DNA of 64,000 nt from CAVTJL01 sp963752325 (GTDB lineage Bacteria > Pseudomonadota > Alphaproteobacteria > Geminicoccales > Geminicoccaceae), in assembly GCA_963752325.1 (NCBI GenBank), contig CAVVXU010000020.1:310001-374000 (forward strand), written 5' to 3'. Below the pieces are notes generated by a model. It searched no databases. It saw only the letters and a program-made list of their open reading frames with translations, and was not told the DNA's origin. The position numbers and the translations under genes were made by a program. This document shows positions 29,526 through 39,939 of this stretch, piece after piece. Numbering within the stretch: position 1 is the first letter of the stretch; each line of letters starts with the position of its first letter.

Positions 29526-31816
29526 ATGAGCGAGCGGGCGGAGCCTACGACAAAGGCGGCATCCACAGCGGCGACGGGTCAGATCGTCGTCGCACAGGCC
29601 GGGACGAGCACGGTCGCCGAGGCGCCCAATGCCGCGGCGCCGGCCCACCCGGCCGTCGAGGTGGTCCCGCCGCCCTCGCCGGGCGAGCTCGTCACGATCC
29701 ATGCCGCGCCCGGTGAGGAGATCTCCCTGCCGGACAAGGCGTTCGATCCCCGCGACGCGCACTACACGGTGGACCACGGCAACCTGGTCGTGACCCTGCA
29801 GAATGGCGCCGTCGTCACGGTCGCGGACTTCTTCGAGACGCACGGCGCGCCGCCGACGCTCTCGGTTCTGGACGGCCCTGCCGTGCCCGCGCCGGTTCTG
29901 CTCGAGCGATCGGTGGCCGTGGCCGACGTCACTCAGATCGAGCCCTCGGTCGGGCAGACCAACCCGAACCTGACCGGGCCCGCCCAGTTCACGCCATTCC
30001 ATCCCGGCAGCATCGGCGCTCGGCCTCGAGCCGCTCGGACCGCAGGGGCCGGTCGGCTTTTCCCACAGCGTCCAGTTCGGCGAGCCCAACCTCTACGTCA
30101 CGCAGGAGAACGGCGGCAACGGCCCCTCTGGGGCCGCGCCGGTCGTCACCGTGGCGAGTGACGTGACCGGCGTCATCGGCATCACCACCGACGGCTATCA
30201 ACCCCCCCTCGGACTCGCCGCTGCCGACCCTCTCGGAAGGGCACCCGCTGGCCGAGAGCGAGATCAACGGCCTGCCGGCGAGCTTCGTCACCCTCGACCA
30301 GACGCGCAGCGTCGACATCGTCTTCAACAACGAGGTGGCGCTCTTCAAGAGCGCGCTCGTTGCCTATGAGGTCGGCTCGGACGGGACGATCAGCAACGCC
30401 AAGGTCGTCTTTCCCGACGTCAACAGCTTCGCCACCACCCCGTCCTTTCAAGATGGTACCGGGCCGCTCCATCCGGGCAACTCGTTCTCACTGGGCACCT
30501 ACGAGGCCGGCACCACCCTTGGCTTCGCGCTGCTGCAGAACGCCTGGAACATCAACGCGCACGATCTGCTGACCAGCGGCACGATCGAGATCATCGATCC
30601 GAATACCGGCAAGCCGCTCAACATCAACACGATGGACTACCAGGACGGTGGCCAGCCGCCCGAGCTCGTGCACGTCGCTGCCGACGGCAGCGAGACGGTC
30701 CTCAACGGCTTCGCCTTCTTCACCTCCGATGCCAGCGAGTGGACGCCGGACCACAACCGGCTCAATGTCGGCTTCCAGGGTCACGTCATCCACGGCTACG
30801 ACTCCGAGACCGGTGGCACGCTTTTCTCCTTCGAGGACGGCTACCCGAAGAGCGACCGCGACTTCAACGATGCGACCTTCAGCTTCCAGCCGAACGACAC
30901 CGTCGACGGTCATCAGGTGGCGGTGGGCGACTCGCAGGGGCTCCTCCACGCCCAGGTGACCGATGCCGACAGCACCCAGCTCAAGTCCGGGCATGTCAGC
31001 ATCACCGCAGGCGCACAGGCTGGCGACCAGCTCGACGTCACCGGGCTGACCGGCGACGGGACCTTCGCCGGCACGAACATCGCGGTGCATTTCGCCTCGC
31101 CGACAGATATCCAGCTGTCGGGTATCGACTCCGTCCAGCATTACACGGACGTGCTCGACGCCGTCACCTACGCGTCGACCGAGTCCACGCCGCAAGCGGG
31201 CGAGCGGACCGTCACGGTCACGGTCACCGATGACACCGGCAATACGAGCGACCCTGCCAGCACGGTCGTGGACATCACGAACAACATCAAGGTCCTGACG
31301 TCCGGCGACGACACCTACACCGGCACCTTCCACGCCGACGCGATCCTGGGGCTCGGGGGCAGTGACGTGATCCACGGCGCCGCCGGCAACGACATCATCA
31401 ATGGCGGCCCCGGCAACGACTTCCTCTATGGCGACGCCGGCAACGACACGCTTCAGGGCTCGGCCGGCGCGGATCAGCTCTGGGGCGGAATCGGCGCGGA
31501 CACCTTCGTCTACACCGCCCTCAGCGACGGCACCGATACGATCGTCGACTTCAACACCGGCGAGGGCGATCGCCTGGATCTCACCAAGTTCTTCAAGGGC
31601 ACGGGCTTCGACCCCAACGCCGCCAACGCCTCCAGCTATCTGAGCTTCCAGCAGGTGGGCACCCACGAGGTCGACGTCACTGTCGACCGGGACGGCTCGG
31701 GCAGCGGGTACCAGCCGCACGTGGCCTTCCACCTCCTCAACCAGGCGGACCCCTCCTCGCTCACCATCGCCAGCGCCACGACCTACGGCCACGCGACGGA
31801 CGGGGCCACGACCTGA
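29526..31816 (+). CDS. RTX calcium-binding, DUF4114-containing secreted protein (frameshifted)
   Basis: Type I-secreted protein, about 760 residues when joined over two +1 shifts (near 30020, and in a C7 run at 30202-30208). The N-terminus lacks a Sec signal and resembles the prefix of RTX adhesins (GQIVVAQAG, later LVVTLQNGAVVTVADFF). The middle carries a DUF4114 block ending SFEDGYPKSDRDFNDATFSF. A cadherin/T1SS-repeat-like stretch follows (31000-31290), then about five RTX nonapeptides (GAAGNDIINGGPGNDFLYG and neighbours, 31345-31500) that bind calcium. It ends with the usual C-terminal secretion-type region (ADTFVYTALSDGTDTIVDF). No secretion ATPase or TolC gene lies nearby. Likely a surface or matrix protein. 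Confidence 0.82.
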
Positions 31817-31822
31817 GACCCG

Positions 31823-31845
31823 AGGTCGACCTTTGGGTCGGCCTT
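31823..31845 (+). terminator. Hairpin after the RTX gene
   Basis: A 9-bp stem with one G-U pair (31823-31831 with 31836-31844) and a TTTG loop, 6 nt after the stop codon. A second GC-only hairpin follows at 31861-31881. Confidence 0.45.
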
Positions 31846-31920
31846 CCATGCGCCGTTTCCGCCGCCGGCTGGCCCGGCGGCGGTGCGTCGTTTCGAGCCA
31901 CATCCCATCGGCCGGCATCC

Positions 31921-31950
31921 TTGTCGTTCCCGCGGCTCAGCAGCTAGATA
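31921..31950 (+). promoter_or_regulatory. Candidate promoter for the mdh-suc operon
   Basis: TTGTCG (31921-31926), an 18-nt spacer and TAGATA (31945-31950), about 65 nt before the mdh start. A reasonable sigma-70 match by eye only. Confidence 0.35.
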
Positions 31951-32016
31951 GACCCTCGTCATTTCGCTCCTCGCTCTTGCAAGCGGACCGTCATCACGAG
32001 GGAGCCCTGCCTGCTT

Positions 32017-32961
32017 ATGGCTAGGAAGAAAATCGCGCTCATCGGTGCTGGCCAGATCGGCGGCACGCTCGCTCTCCTTGTCGGCTTGAAGGAGCTTGGC
32101 GACGTCGTTCTCTTCGATGTCGTAGAGGGCATGCCGGCCGGCAAAGCCCTCGATCTCGTCCAGAGCTCGCCGGTCGAAGGCTTCGACTCGTCGATGAGCG
32201 GGACCAGCGACTACGCGGCCATCACCGGCGCCGACGTCGTCATCGTCACCGCCGGCATCCCGCGCAAGCCGGGCATGAGCCGCGACGATCTCATCTCGAC
32301 CAACGCCGGCGTCATCAAGGCGGTCGGCGAGAGCATCAAGCGCTACTGCCCCGAGGCCTTCGTCATCGTCATCACCAACCCCTTGGATGCGATGGTGTGG
32401 GTGATGCAGAAGGTGAGCGGCCTGCCGCCCGAGAAGGTCGTGGGCATGGCCGGCGTGCTGGACAGTGCCCGCTTCCGCTACTTCCTGGCGGACGAGTTCA
32501 AGGTCTCGGTCGAGGACGTCACGGCCTTCGTGCTGGGCGGCCACGGCGACAGCATGGTGCCGCTCGTTCGCTACTCGACGGTGGCCGGCATTCCGCTGCC
32601 CGATCTGGTCAAGATGGGCTGGACCACCCAGGAGCGGCTCGACCAGATCGTGCAGCGCACACGCGACGGCGGTGCCGAGATCGTGGGCCTCCTGAAGAGC
32701 GGCTCGGCCTTCTATGCGCCCGCCGCCTCCGCGATCTCGATGGCCGAGAGCTATCTCAAGGACAAGAAGCGCGTCGTGCCCTGCGCCGCCCATCTGTCGG
32801 GCCAGTACGGGGTCGACGGTCTTTATGTGGGCGTGCCTGTGGTGCTCGGGGCCGGGGGCGTCGAGCGGATCGTCGAGATCGAGCTCGATCCGGCCGAGAA
32901 GGCCGAGTTCGACAAGTCGGTGGCCGCCGTTCGGGGCCTCTGCGACGCCGTGAAGCTCTGA
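32017..32961 (+). CDS. mdh: Malate dehydrogenase
   Basis: NAD-dependent malate dehydrogenase of the LDH-like type found in alphaproteobacteria; it oxidises malate to oxaloacetate in the TCA cycle. The 314 residues show the dinucleotide loop GAGQIGGTLA, the substrate-specificity Arg pair in GIPRKPGMSR, the VITNPLDAMV block, the catalytic His in GGHGDSMVPL (about residue 176) and the RTRDGGAEIV block. It is first in the block with sucC (23 bp gap). Intact, with codon use like its neighbours. Confidence 0.97.
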   Translation: MARKKIALIGAGQIGGTLALLVGLKELGDVVLFDVVEGMPAGKALDLVQSSPVEGFDSSMSGTSDYAAITGADVVIVTAGIPRKPGMSRDDLISTNAGVIKAVGESIKRYCPEAFVIVITNPLDAMVWVMQKVSGLPPEKVVGMAGVLDSARFRYFLADEFKVSVEDVTAFVLGGHGDSMVPLVRYSTVAGIPLPDLVKMGWTTQERLDQIVQRTRDGGAEIVGLLKSGSAFYAPAASAISMAESYLKDKKRVVPCAAHLSGQYGVDGLYVGVPVVLGAGGVERIVEIELDPAEKAEFDKSVAAVRGLCDAVKL

Positions 32962-32983
32962 GCCCCGCGGAGAGCGCGCCCAC

Positions 32984-34152
<1,169 letters not shown>

Positions 34153-34153
<1 letters not shown>

Positions 34154-35073
34154 TGTCCGTTCTCGTCGGATCCGAGACCAAGGTCATCTGCCAGGGCTTC
34201 ACCGGCGCCCAGGGCACCTTCCATTCCGAGCAGGCGATCGCCTACGGCACCAAAATGGTGGGCGGCGTGACCCCCGGCAAAGGCGGCGAGAGCCATCTGG
34301 GCCTGCCCGTCTTCGACACGGTCAAGAAGGCGCGCGAGAGCACCGGCTGCGACGCGTCGGTCATCTACGTTCCGGCCGCCTTCGCCGCTGATGCCATCCT
34401 CGAGGCCATCGACGCCGAGGTGCCGCTCGTCGTCTGCATCACCGAGGGCATCCCGGTGATGGACATGATCAAGGTCAAGCGGGCGCTCTGCGGCTCGTCC
34501 ACGCGGCTGATCGGCCCCAACTGCCCGGGCGTCATCACGCCGGGCCAGTGCAAGATCGGGATCATGCCCGGCCACATCCACCTTCCGGGCCAGATCGGCA
34601 TCGTGTCGCGCTCCGGCACGCTGACCTACGAGGCCGTGGCCCAGACCACCGCCAACGGCCTCGGCCAGTCCACCTGCGTGGGCATCGGCGGTGACCCGGT
34701 CAAGGGGATGGAGTTCATCGAGGTGCTCGAGATGTTCTTGGGCGATCCCTCGACCGAAGGCATCATCATGATCGGCGAGATCGGTGGCAGCGCCGAGGAG
34801 GATGCGGCGGCGGTCATCAAGGATGCCAAGACGAAGAAGCCGGTCGCCGGCTTCATCGCCGGCCGTACGGCCCCGCCGGGCCGGCGGATGGGCCATGCCG
34901 GCGCCATCATCTCGGGCGGCAAGGGTGGCGCCGAGGAGAAGCTCGAGGCCATGCGCAGGGCCGGCATCCGCATTGCCGAGAGCCCGGCCGCGATCGGCAA
35001 GGCCATGCTCGAGGCGATGCGGCGGCTAGCGACGAGGCGGCGCCTTGGCACCCGCGTCGCTCGGCGTACATAG
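34153..35073 (+). CDS. sucD: Succinyl-CoA synthetase alpha subunit
   Basis: Alpha subunit with the CoA-binding Rossmann part (GFTGAQGTFHSEQAI, KGGESHLGLPVFD) and the phosphohistidine in MGHAGAIISGGKG. It is 306 residues long as given, about 14 more than expected. The extra tail (LATRRRLGTRVARRT) follows LEAMRR. If one G is removed at about 35022, the frame meets TAG (35027-35029) and the protein ends LEAMRG, which is the usual end for the family. The tail is therefore probably an artefact of a +1 insertion. sucA begins 23 bp after the apparent stop. Confidence 0.95.
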
Positions 35074-35096
35074 AGAGGCGGCGAGAGGCGAGGACC

Positions 35097-37952
35097 ATGG
35101 CGAAACGAATCGAGCTTGAGCAGACCTCCTTCCTCTATGGCGGTAACGGCGCCTTTCTCGATGAGCTCTACGCTCGCTACCTGATCGACCCGTCGACGAT
35201 CGATGCGAGCTGGCGAGCCTATTTCGACGAGCTAGGCCCCGAGAACCGGACGCTCTTCCAGCAGGCCAGGGCGGCGTTGACGCCGAGGCCGCGCGATCTG
35301 CGGCCAGCGCCCGCCAATCTCAATCTCCCGGCCGGCGTCGGGCTCGACGACCCCGCGGTCAAGGCGCTCATCCACGACCATCTCCGGGTCATCATGCTGA
35401 TCCGGGCGTTCCGAGTCCGTGGCCATCTGATCGCGAGGCTCGATCCGCTCGGCCTCACCGGCAGCCAACATCATCCCGAGCTCGACTATCGCACATACGG
35501 CTTCACCGAGGCCGATCTCGACCGACCGTTCTATCTCGATCACGTGCTGGGCCTCGAGAAGGCGACCCTCCGTCAGATCATGGAGGTTCTGCAAAAGACG
35601 TACAGCTCGACCGTTGGCATCGAGTTCCTGCACATACAGGAGCCGGATCAGAAGAGCTGGATCCAGTCCAGGATCGAGGGGACGGGCGGCATCTTCGACA
35701 CGACCGCCGAGGACAAGCGGGCCATCCTCGAGCAGCTCACCGAGACGGAGGGCTTCGAGCAGTTCCTCCAAGTCAAGTTTCCGGGCACCAAGCGATTCGG
35801 TCTCGACGGCGGCGAGAGCGCCATCCCGGCGCTCGAGGCCATCATCCGCACGGCGGCGGGCCACGGTGTGGAGGAGATCGTGCTCGGCATGCCGCATCGC
35901 GGGCGACTTAACGTTCTCGCCAACGTGATGGGCAAGCCCTACGCGGCCATTCTCTCGGAGTTCCAGGGCCACGCGGTCTATGACGAGGTTCTGGGCTCGG
36001 GTGACGTGAAGTACCATCTGGGCACCTCGACCGATCGCGACCTGCCCGAGGGCAAGCACGTCCACCTCTCGCTCACGGCCAACCCCTCCCATCTCGAGGC
36101 GGTGAACCCTGTGGTGATGGGCAAGGTGCGCGCCAAGCAGCGCCAGCGCGGCGATGTCGACCGCGTCCAGGTGATGGGCGTGCTGATGCACGGCGACGCC
36201 GCGTTCATCGGCCAGGGCGTGGTGCACGAGTGCCTCGAGATGTCGGAGCTCAAAGGCTACCGCACCGGCGGCACGATCCATCTCATCGTCAACAACCAGA
36301 TCGGCTTCACGACGAGCCCGGCCTACGGGCGCAGCTCGCCCTACCCCTCGGACGTCGCCCGCGGCGTGCAATGCCCGATCTTCCACGTCAATGGCGACGA
36401 TCCCGTCGCCGTGACGCACGTGTCTCGCCTCGCGACCGAGTTCCGCCAGAAGTTCAAGAAGGACGTCGTGATCGACATGTGGTGCTACCGGCGCCACGGT
36501 CACAACGAGGGCGACGAGCCCGGCTTCACCCAGCCCCTGATGTACAAGAAGATCGCCGAGCACCCCACGACCCGGCAGGTCTATGCGCAGCGGCTCGAGC
36601 GCCAGGGGCTGCTCGCGGAGGGCGAGGCCGAGCAGCTCTACAACTCTTTCCTCCAGCAGCTCGAGGCGGCGCACGAGACGTCCCGCAGCTACAAGGGCAA
36701 CCACGCCGATTGGCTCGAGGGTGCCTGGAAGGGCCTGCGGAAGGCCCCGATGGTCTACGAGCGCGGCAGCACCGCCAGCGCCACCGACAGCCTTCGCGAG
36801 CTCGGCCTCAAGATGACCGAGCTGCCCGAGAGCCTGCACGTGCATCCGAGGCTCAAGCGCGTCATCGGTCAGCGGCACAAGGCGATCGAGACCGGCGAGG
36901 GGATCGACTGGGCGACCGCCGAGCACCTGGCGCTGGCGGCCCTTCTGGTCGAGGGCTTTCCGGTCCGCCTGTCGGGCGAGGATGTCGGCCGCGGCACGTT
37001 CAGCCAGCGGCACGCCGTCATCTCCGATCAGGAGACCGAGGAGCACTGGGTTCCGCTGGCCAACCTCGCGAAGGGCCAGGCGAGCTTCGAGGTCTTCGAC
37101 AGCCTGCTCTCCGAGGAGGGCGTGCTGGGGTTCGAGTACGGCTACAGCCTGGCCGATCCCAATTGCCTCGTGCTCTGGGAGGCGCAGTTCGGCGACTTCG
37201 CCAACGGTGCCCAGGTCTATTTCGACCAGTTCATCAGCTCGGGCGAGGCAAAATGGCTGCGGATGTGCGGCCTTGTCTGCCTCCTGCCGCACGGCTTCGA
37301 GGGCCAGGGGCCCGAGCACAGCTCGGCGCGCCTCGAGCGGTTCCTTCAGCTCTACGCTGAGGACAACATGCAGGTGGTCTATCCGAGCACGCCTGCGAGC
37401 TACTTCCACGCGCTGCGCCGCCAGCTCCATCGCGACTTCAGGAAGCCCCTGATCGTGATGACCCCGAAGTCGCTGCTGCGCCACAAGCGCTGCGTCTCCT
37501 CGCTGGCCGAGATGGGGTCGGGCACGAGCTTCCATCGCGTCCTCTACGAGACGGCGCCCGGACCAGCCGACAAGGACATCGAGCGCGTCGTGATGTGCAG
37601 CGGCAAGGTCTTCTATGACCTGCAGCAGGCACGCGAGGAGCTGGGCCTCGACGGCAAGGTGGCGCTCGTCCGCCTCGAGCAGCTGGCGCCCTTCCCCGAG
37701 GAGGTGCTGACCGAGGAGCTGGCGCGCTATCCGGCTGCTGCTCGCTACATCTGGTGCCAGGAGGAGCCGCGCAACATGGGGGCGTGGTTCTTCGTGGCAC
37801 CGCGCGCCGAGAACATCATGGAAGCGCAGGGCAAGGAGCAGCGCCGGCTGGTCTATGCCGGACGCAAGCCCGCCGCATCACCTGCCACCGGGTCCCTTGC
37901 CCAGCACGAGCGCGAGCAGCGCCGGCTGGTCGAGGAGGCCTTCACGCTTTGA
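35097..37952 (+). CDS. sucA: 2-oxoglutarate dehydrogenase E1 component
   Basis: Thiamine-diphosphate-dependent E1 of the 2-oxoglutarate dehydrogenase complex; decarboxylates 2-oxoglutarate and passes the succinyl group to SucB. It is 951 residues long and uninterrupted. The N-terminus has the E2-binding segment (QTSFLYGGNGAFLDELY). Later come the active-site strand LGMPHRGRLNVLAN, the ThDP/Mg motif HGDAAFIGQG with NNQIGFTT, and the transketolase-like C-terminal half (HFEG-type LPHGFEGQGPEHSSAR). The position between sucD and sucB is standard for this operon. Confidence 0.97.
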   Translation: MAKRIELEQTSFLYGGNGAFLDELYARYLIDPSTIDASWRAYFDELGPENRTLFQQARAALTPRPRDLRPAPANLNLPAGVGLDDPAVKALIHDHLRVIMLIRAFRVRGHLIARLDPLGLTGSQHHPELDYRTYGFTEADLDRPFYLDHVLGLEKATLRQIMEVLQKTYSSTVGIEFLHIQEPDQKSWIQSRIEGTGGIFDTTAEDKRAILEQLTETEGFEQFLQVKFPGTKRFGLDGGESAIPALEAIIRTAAGHGVEEIVLGMPHRGRLNVLANVMGKPYAAILSEFQGHAVYDEVLGSGDVKYHLGTSTDRDLPEGKHVHLSLTANPSHLEAVNPVVMGKVRAKQRQRGDVDRVQVMGVLMHGDAAFIGQGVVHECLEMSELKGYRTGGTIHLIVNNQIGFTTSPAYGRSSPYPSDVARGVQCPIFHVNGDDPVAVTHVSRLATEFRQKFKKDVVIDMWCYRRHGHNEGDEPGFTQPLMYKKIAEHPTTRQVYAQRLERQGLLAEGEAEQLYNSFLQQLEAAHETSRSYKGNHADWLEGAWKGLRKAPMVYERGSTASATDSLRELGLKMTELPESLHVHPRLKRVIGQRHKAIETGEGIDWATAEHLALAALLVEGFPVRLSGEDVGRGTFSQRHAVISDQETEEHWVPLANLAKGQASFEVFDSLLSEEGVLGFEYGYSLADPNCLVLWEAQFGDFANGAQVYFDQFISSGEAKWLRMCGLVCLLPHGFEGQGPEHSSARLERFLQLYAEDNMQVVYPSTPASYFHALRRQLHRDFRKPLIVMTPKSLLRHKRCVSSLAEMGSGTSFHRVLYETAPGPADKDIERVVMCSGKVFYDLQQAREELGLDGKVALVRLEQLAPFPEEVLTEELARYPAAARYIWCQEEPRNMGAWFFVAPRAENIMEAQGKEQRRLVYAGRKPAASPATGSLAQHEREQRRLVEEAFTL

Positions 37953-37980
37953 GCCACCGACGATCCGGAGAGAATGAGAG

Positions 37981-39187
37981 ATGAGCGTCGAGATCCGCAT
38001 CCCAACGCTCGGCGAGTTGGTGACCGAGGCGACGATCGCCCGCTGGCTCAAGAAGGCGGGTGACCAGGTGGCGGCCGATGAGCCGCTGGTCGAGCTCGAG
38101 ACGGACAAAGTGAGCCTCGAGATCCCGGCGCCGACTGCCGGCACGCTCGCCGAGGTGCTGGTCGAGGAGGGCACTGACGTCGAGGTCGGCACCGTCATCG
38201 GCCGCATCGAGGAGGGAGAAGGACCCGCCGCATCGGCGCCGAAGTCGGCGGCAAAGGCTCCTCCTGCGCCGGCTCCGGCTGGCAAGACGCCGGCGCCGGA
38301 GCCCCAAAAGGGTGACGGCGCGGCGCAGGCCGGCCCGGCAGCCCGGAAGATCGCGGCCGAGCAGGGCATCGATCTCGGCTCCGTGCCGGCGACCGGCCCC
38401 AAGGGCAACGTCACCAAGGCCGACGTTCTTGCCACCGGCACCGCCAAGCCGGCCCCCGAGGCCGAGGCCCCCGGCGCCGCGCGCGACGGGTCGCGAGGAG
38501 CGGGTCCGCATGACCCGCCTCAGGAAGCGCATCGCCGAGCGCCTCAAGGAAGCGCAGAACACAGCCGCCATGCTCACCACCTTCAACGAGGTGGACATGG
38601 GTGCGGTGATGGCGCTGCGCGCGCGCTACCAGGACAGCTTCACCAAGAAGCACGGCGTGAAGCTCGGCTTCATGAGCTTCTTCGTGAAGGCCTCGATCGA
38701 GGCGCTCCGCGCCTTCCCCGCCGCCAACGCCGAGATCGACGGCGACGAGATCATCTACAAGCACTACTACGACATCGGCGTGGCGGTGAGCACCGAGCAT
38801 GGTCTGGTCGTGCCGGTGGTGCGCGACGCGGATGCGTTGGGCCTCGCCGACATCGAGAAGAAGATCGGTGATCTCGGCAAGCGCGCCCGCGAGGGCAAGC
38901 TCTCGATGGAGGAGCTGACGGGCGGCACCTTCTCGATCACCAATGGCGGCATCTTCGGCTCGCTGATGTCGACGCCGATCCTGAACCCGCCCCAGGTGGC
39001 GATCCTCGGCATGCACAAGATCCAGGAGCGGCCGATGGTGGTCGATGGCAAGATCGAGGTGCGGCCGATGATGTATCTCGCCCTCTCCTACGATCACCGC
39101 ATGATCGACGGCCGCGAAGCGGTGAGCTTCCTCGTCCGCGTCAAGGAGTGCATCGAGGACCCGCAGCGGATCCTCCTCGACGCATAG
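37981..39187 (+). CDS. sucB: 2-oxoglutarate dehydrogenase E2 (dihydrolipoyl succinyltransferase), frameshifted
   Basis: E2 core of the 2-oxoglutarate dehydrogenase complex. A lipoyl domain (residues 1-77) carries the lipoylated Lys43 in ELETDKVSLE. An Ala/Pro linker follows, then the E1/E3-binding domain (ARKIAAEQGIDLGSVPATG). A +1 shift occurs in the second Ala/Pro linker near 38480, inside a C/G-rich run. The catalytic domain is clean (MTRLRKRIAERLKEAQ) and has the active-site His-Asp in SYDHRMIDGREAV. Total length fits the family (about 400). A break in an essential gene in a low-complexity linker suggests a sequence error. Confidence 0.93.
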
Positions 39188-39201
39188 CCGTTCCGCGCGG
39201 G

Positions 39202-39251
39202 TTGTTGCGCCACCCGGGCGGGCGTATATTCAGGCTGTTCGCCTTGAATAT
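39202..39251 (+). promoter_or_regulatory. vapBC promoter with overlapping palindromic operator
   Basis: TTGTTG (39202-39207), exactly 17 nt, then TATATT (39225-39230): a good sigma-70 promoter inside the suc operon. An inverted repeat overlaps the -10: ATATTCAGGC (39226-39235), 5-nt loop, GCCTTGAATAT (39241-39251, one extra T). RHH-type antitoxins bind such palindromes to repress their own operon, so this is the likely VapB operator. Confidence 0.65.
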
Positions 39252-39262
39252 GCGGGGCTGCT

Positions 39263-39511
39263 GTGCCGCTCTACGTTCGTGATGCCCAGGTCAAGGATCT
39301 TGCCGATCGGGTGGCAGCGCTGCGACGTTGCACCGTTACGGATGCCGTCCGCGAGGCGTTGGAGCTTCGCCTGAAGCAGCTCAAGGACGAGCGCGAGGAG
39401 CGCAGGCGCAGAATTGATGCCTTCCTGGCCGAACTCGACGCCGAGCCTGATCGGACACCTGGGTTCACCGACAAAGACCTCTATGACGAGAATGGCGATC
39501 CAATCTTGTGA
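39263..39511 (+). CDS. vapB: VapB-type antitoxin
   Basis: An 82-residue antitoxin with GTG start, of the VapB/PSK-operon type. The N-terminal 45 residues form a ribbon-helix-helix-like DNA-binding unit (MPLYVRDAQVKDLADRVAAL, TVTDAVREALELRL). The C-terminal tail (FLAELDAEPDRTPGFTDKDL) is the disordered toxin-binding part. Its stop codon overlaps the vapC GTG start (GTGA), the usual arrangement for coupled toxin-antitoxin genes. It lies 75 bp after sucB in the TCA operon with its own promoter. Confidence 0.85.
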   Translation: MPLYVRDAQVKDLADRVAALRRCTVTDAVREALELRLKQLKDEREERRRRIDAFLAELDAEPDRTPGFTDKDLYDENGDPIL

Positions 39512-39910
39512 GGGTCGTGGTCGACACCTCTGCTGCCGTGGCGATGATGCTCAACGAGCCGGAGCGCGAACAGTTTCGCGCATATCTCGAGCGGTCCGAA
39601 GCGGCCATGTCGGCGGGAACGCTGATCGAGCTCATTCGTGTCATGGGCAAGCGGAAAGCTCTCAAACAATCCCCTGCCTGGCGGTTTCTCGACCTTTTCG
39701 GAATCGAGGTCGTTCCCGTTAATCTCGATCAGGTCGCGATTGCAGAGGAGGGTCATCGCCGCTTCGGCAAGGGCCGGTCCAAGCCGCCGGCCGTCCTCAA
39801 CTTCGGCGACCTTTTCGCCTACGCGCTGGCCCGACAGCTCGACGCGCCGCTGCTGTTCAAGGGCGACGACTTCGCCCGGACGGACGTGCGCGTGGCAGCA
39901 GGCCGGCTGA
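39508..39910 (+). CDS. vapC: VapC-type PIN-domain toxin ribonuclease
   Basis: PIN-domain endoribonuclease, expected about 130 residues. The acidic metal ligands are visible: Asp in VVVDTSA (residue 6), Glu in GTLIELIRV (about 41), Asp in NFGDLFAYALA (about 101) and Asp in LFKGDDFA (about 120). The GTG start overlaps vapB. As given, the frame has no stop and runs straight into lpdA. In the +1 frame there is a TGA at 39908-39910, just where a VapC should end, so the end given here assumes one inserted base near the 3' end. Without that assumption it would be fused in frame to LpdA. Confidence 0.82.
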
Positions 39911-39939
39911 ACCAAAGAACCTACGCGAAGGAAAACGCC

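Noticed and set aside
31345..31500. Tandem DNA repeat or CRISPR-like array
   Set aside because: The repetition is protein-level RTX nonapeptides; no regular DNA repeat with spacers was found here or elsewhere.
30488..31918. 476-residue open frame antisense to the RTX gene
   Set aside because: Shadow frame; the sense strand carries clear DUF4114 and RTX motifs.
35232..37535. 767-residue open frame antisense to sucA
   Set aside because: High-GC shadow of the intact sucA; composition rich in Arg, His and Leu repeats and no family features.
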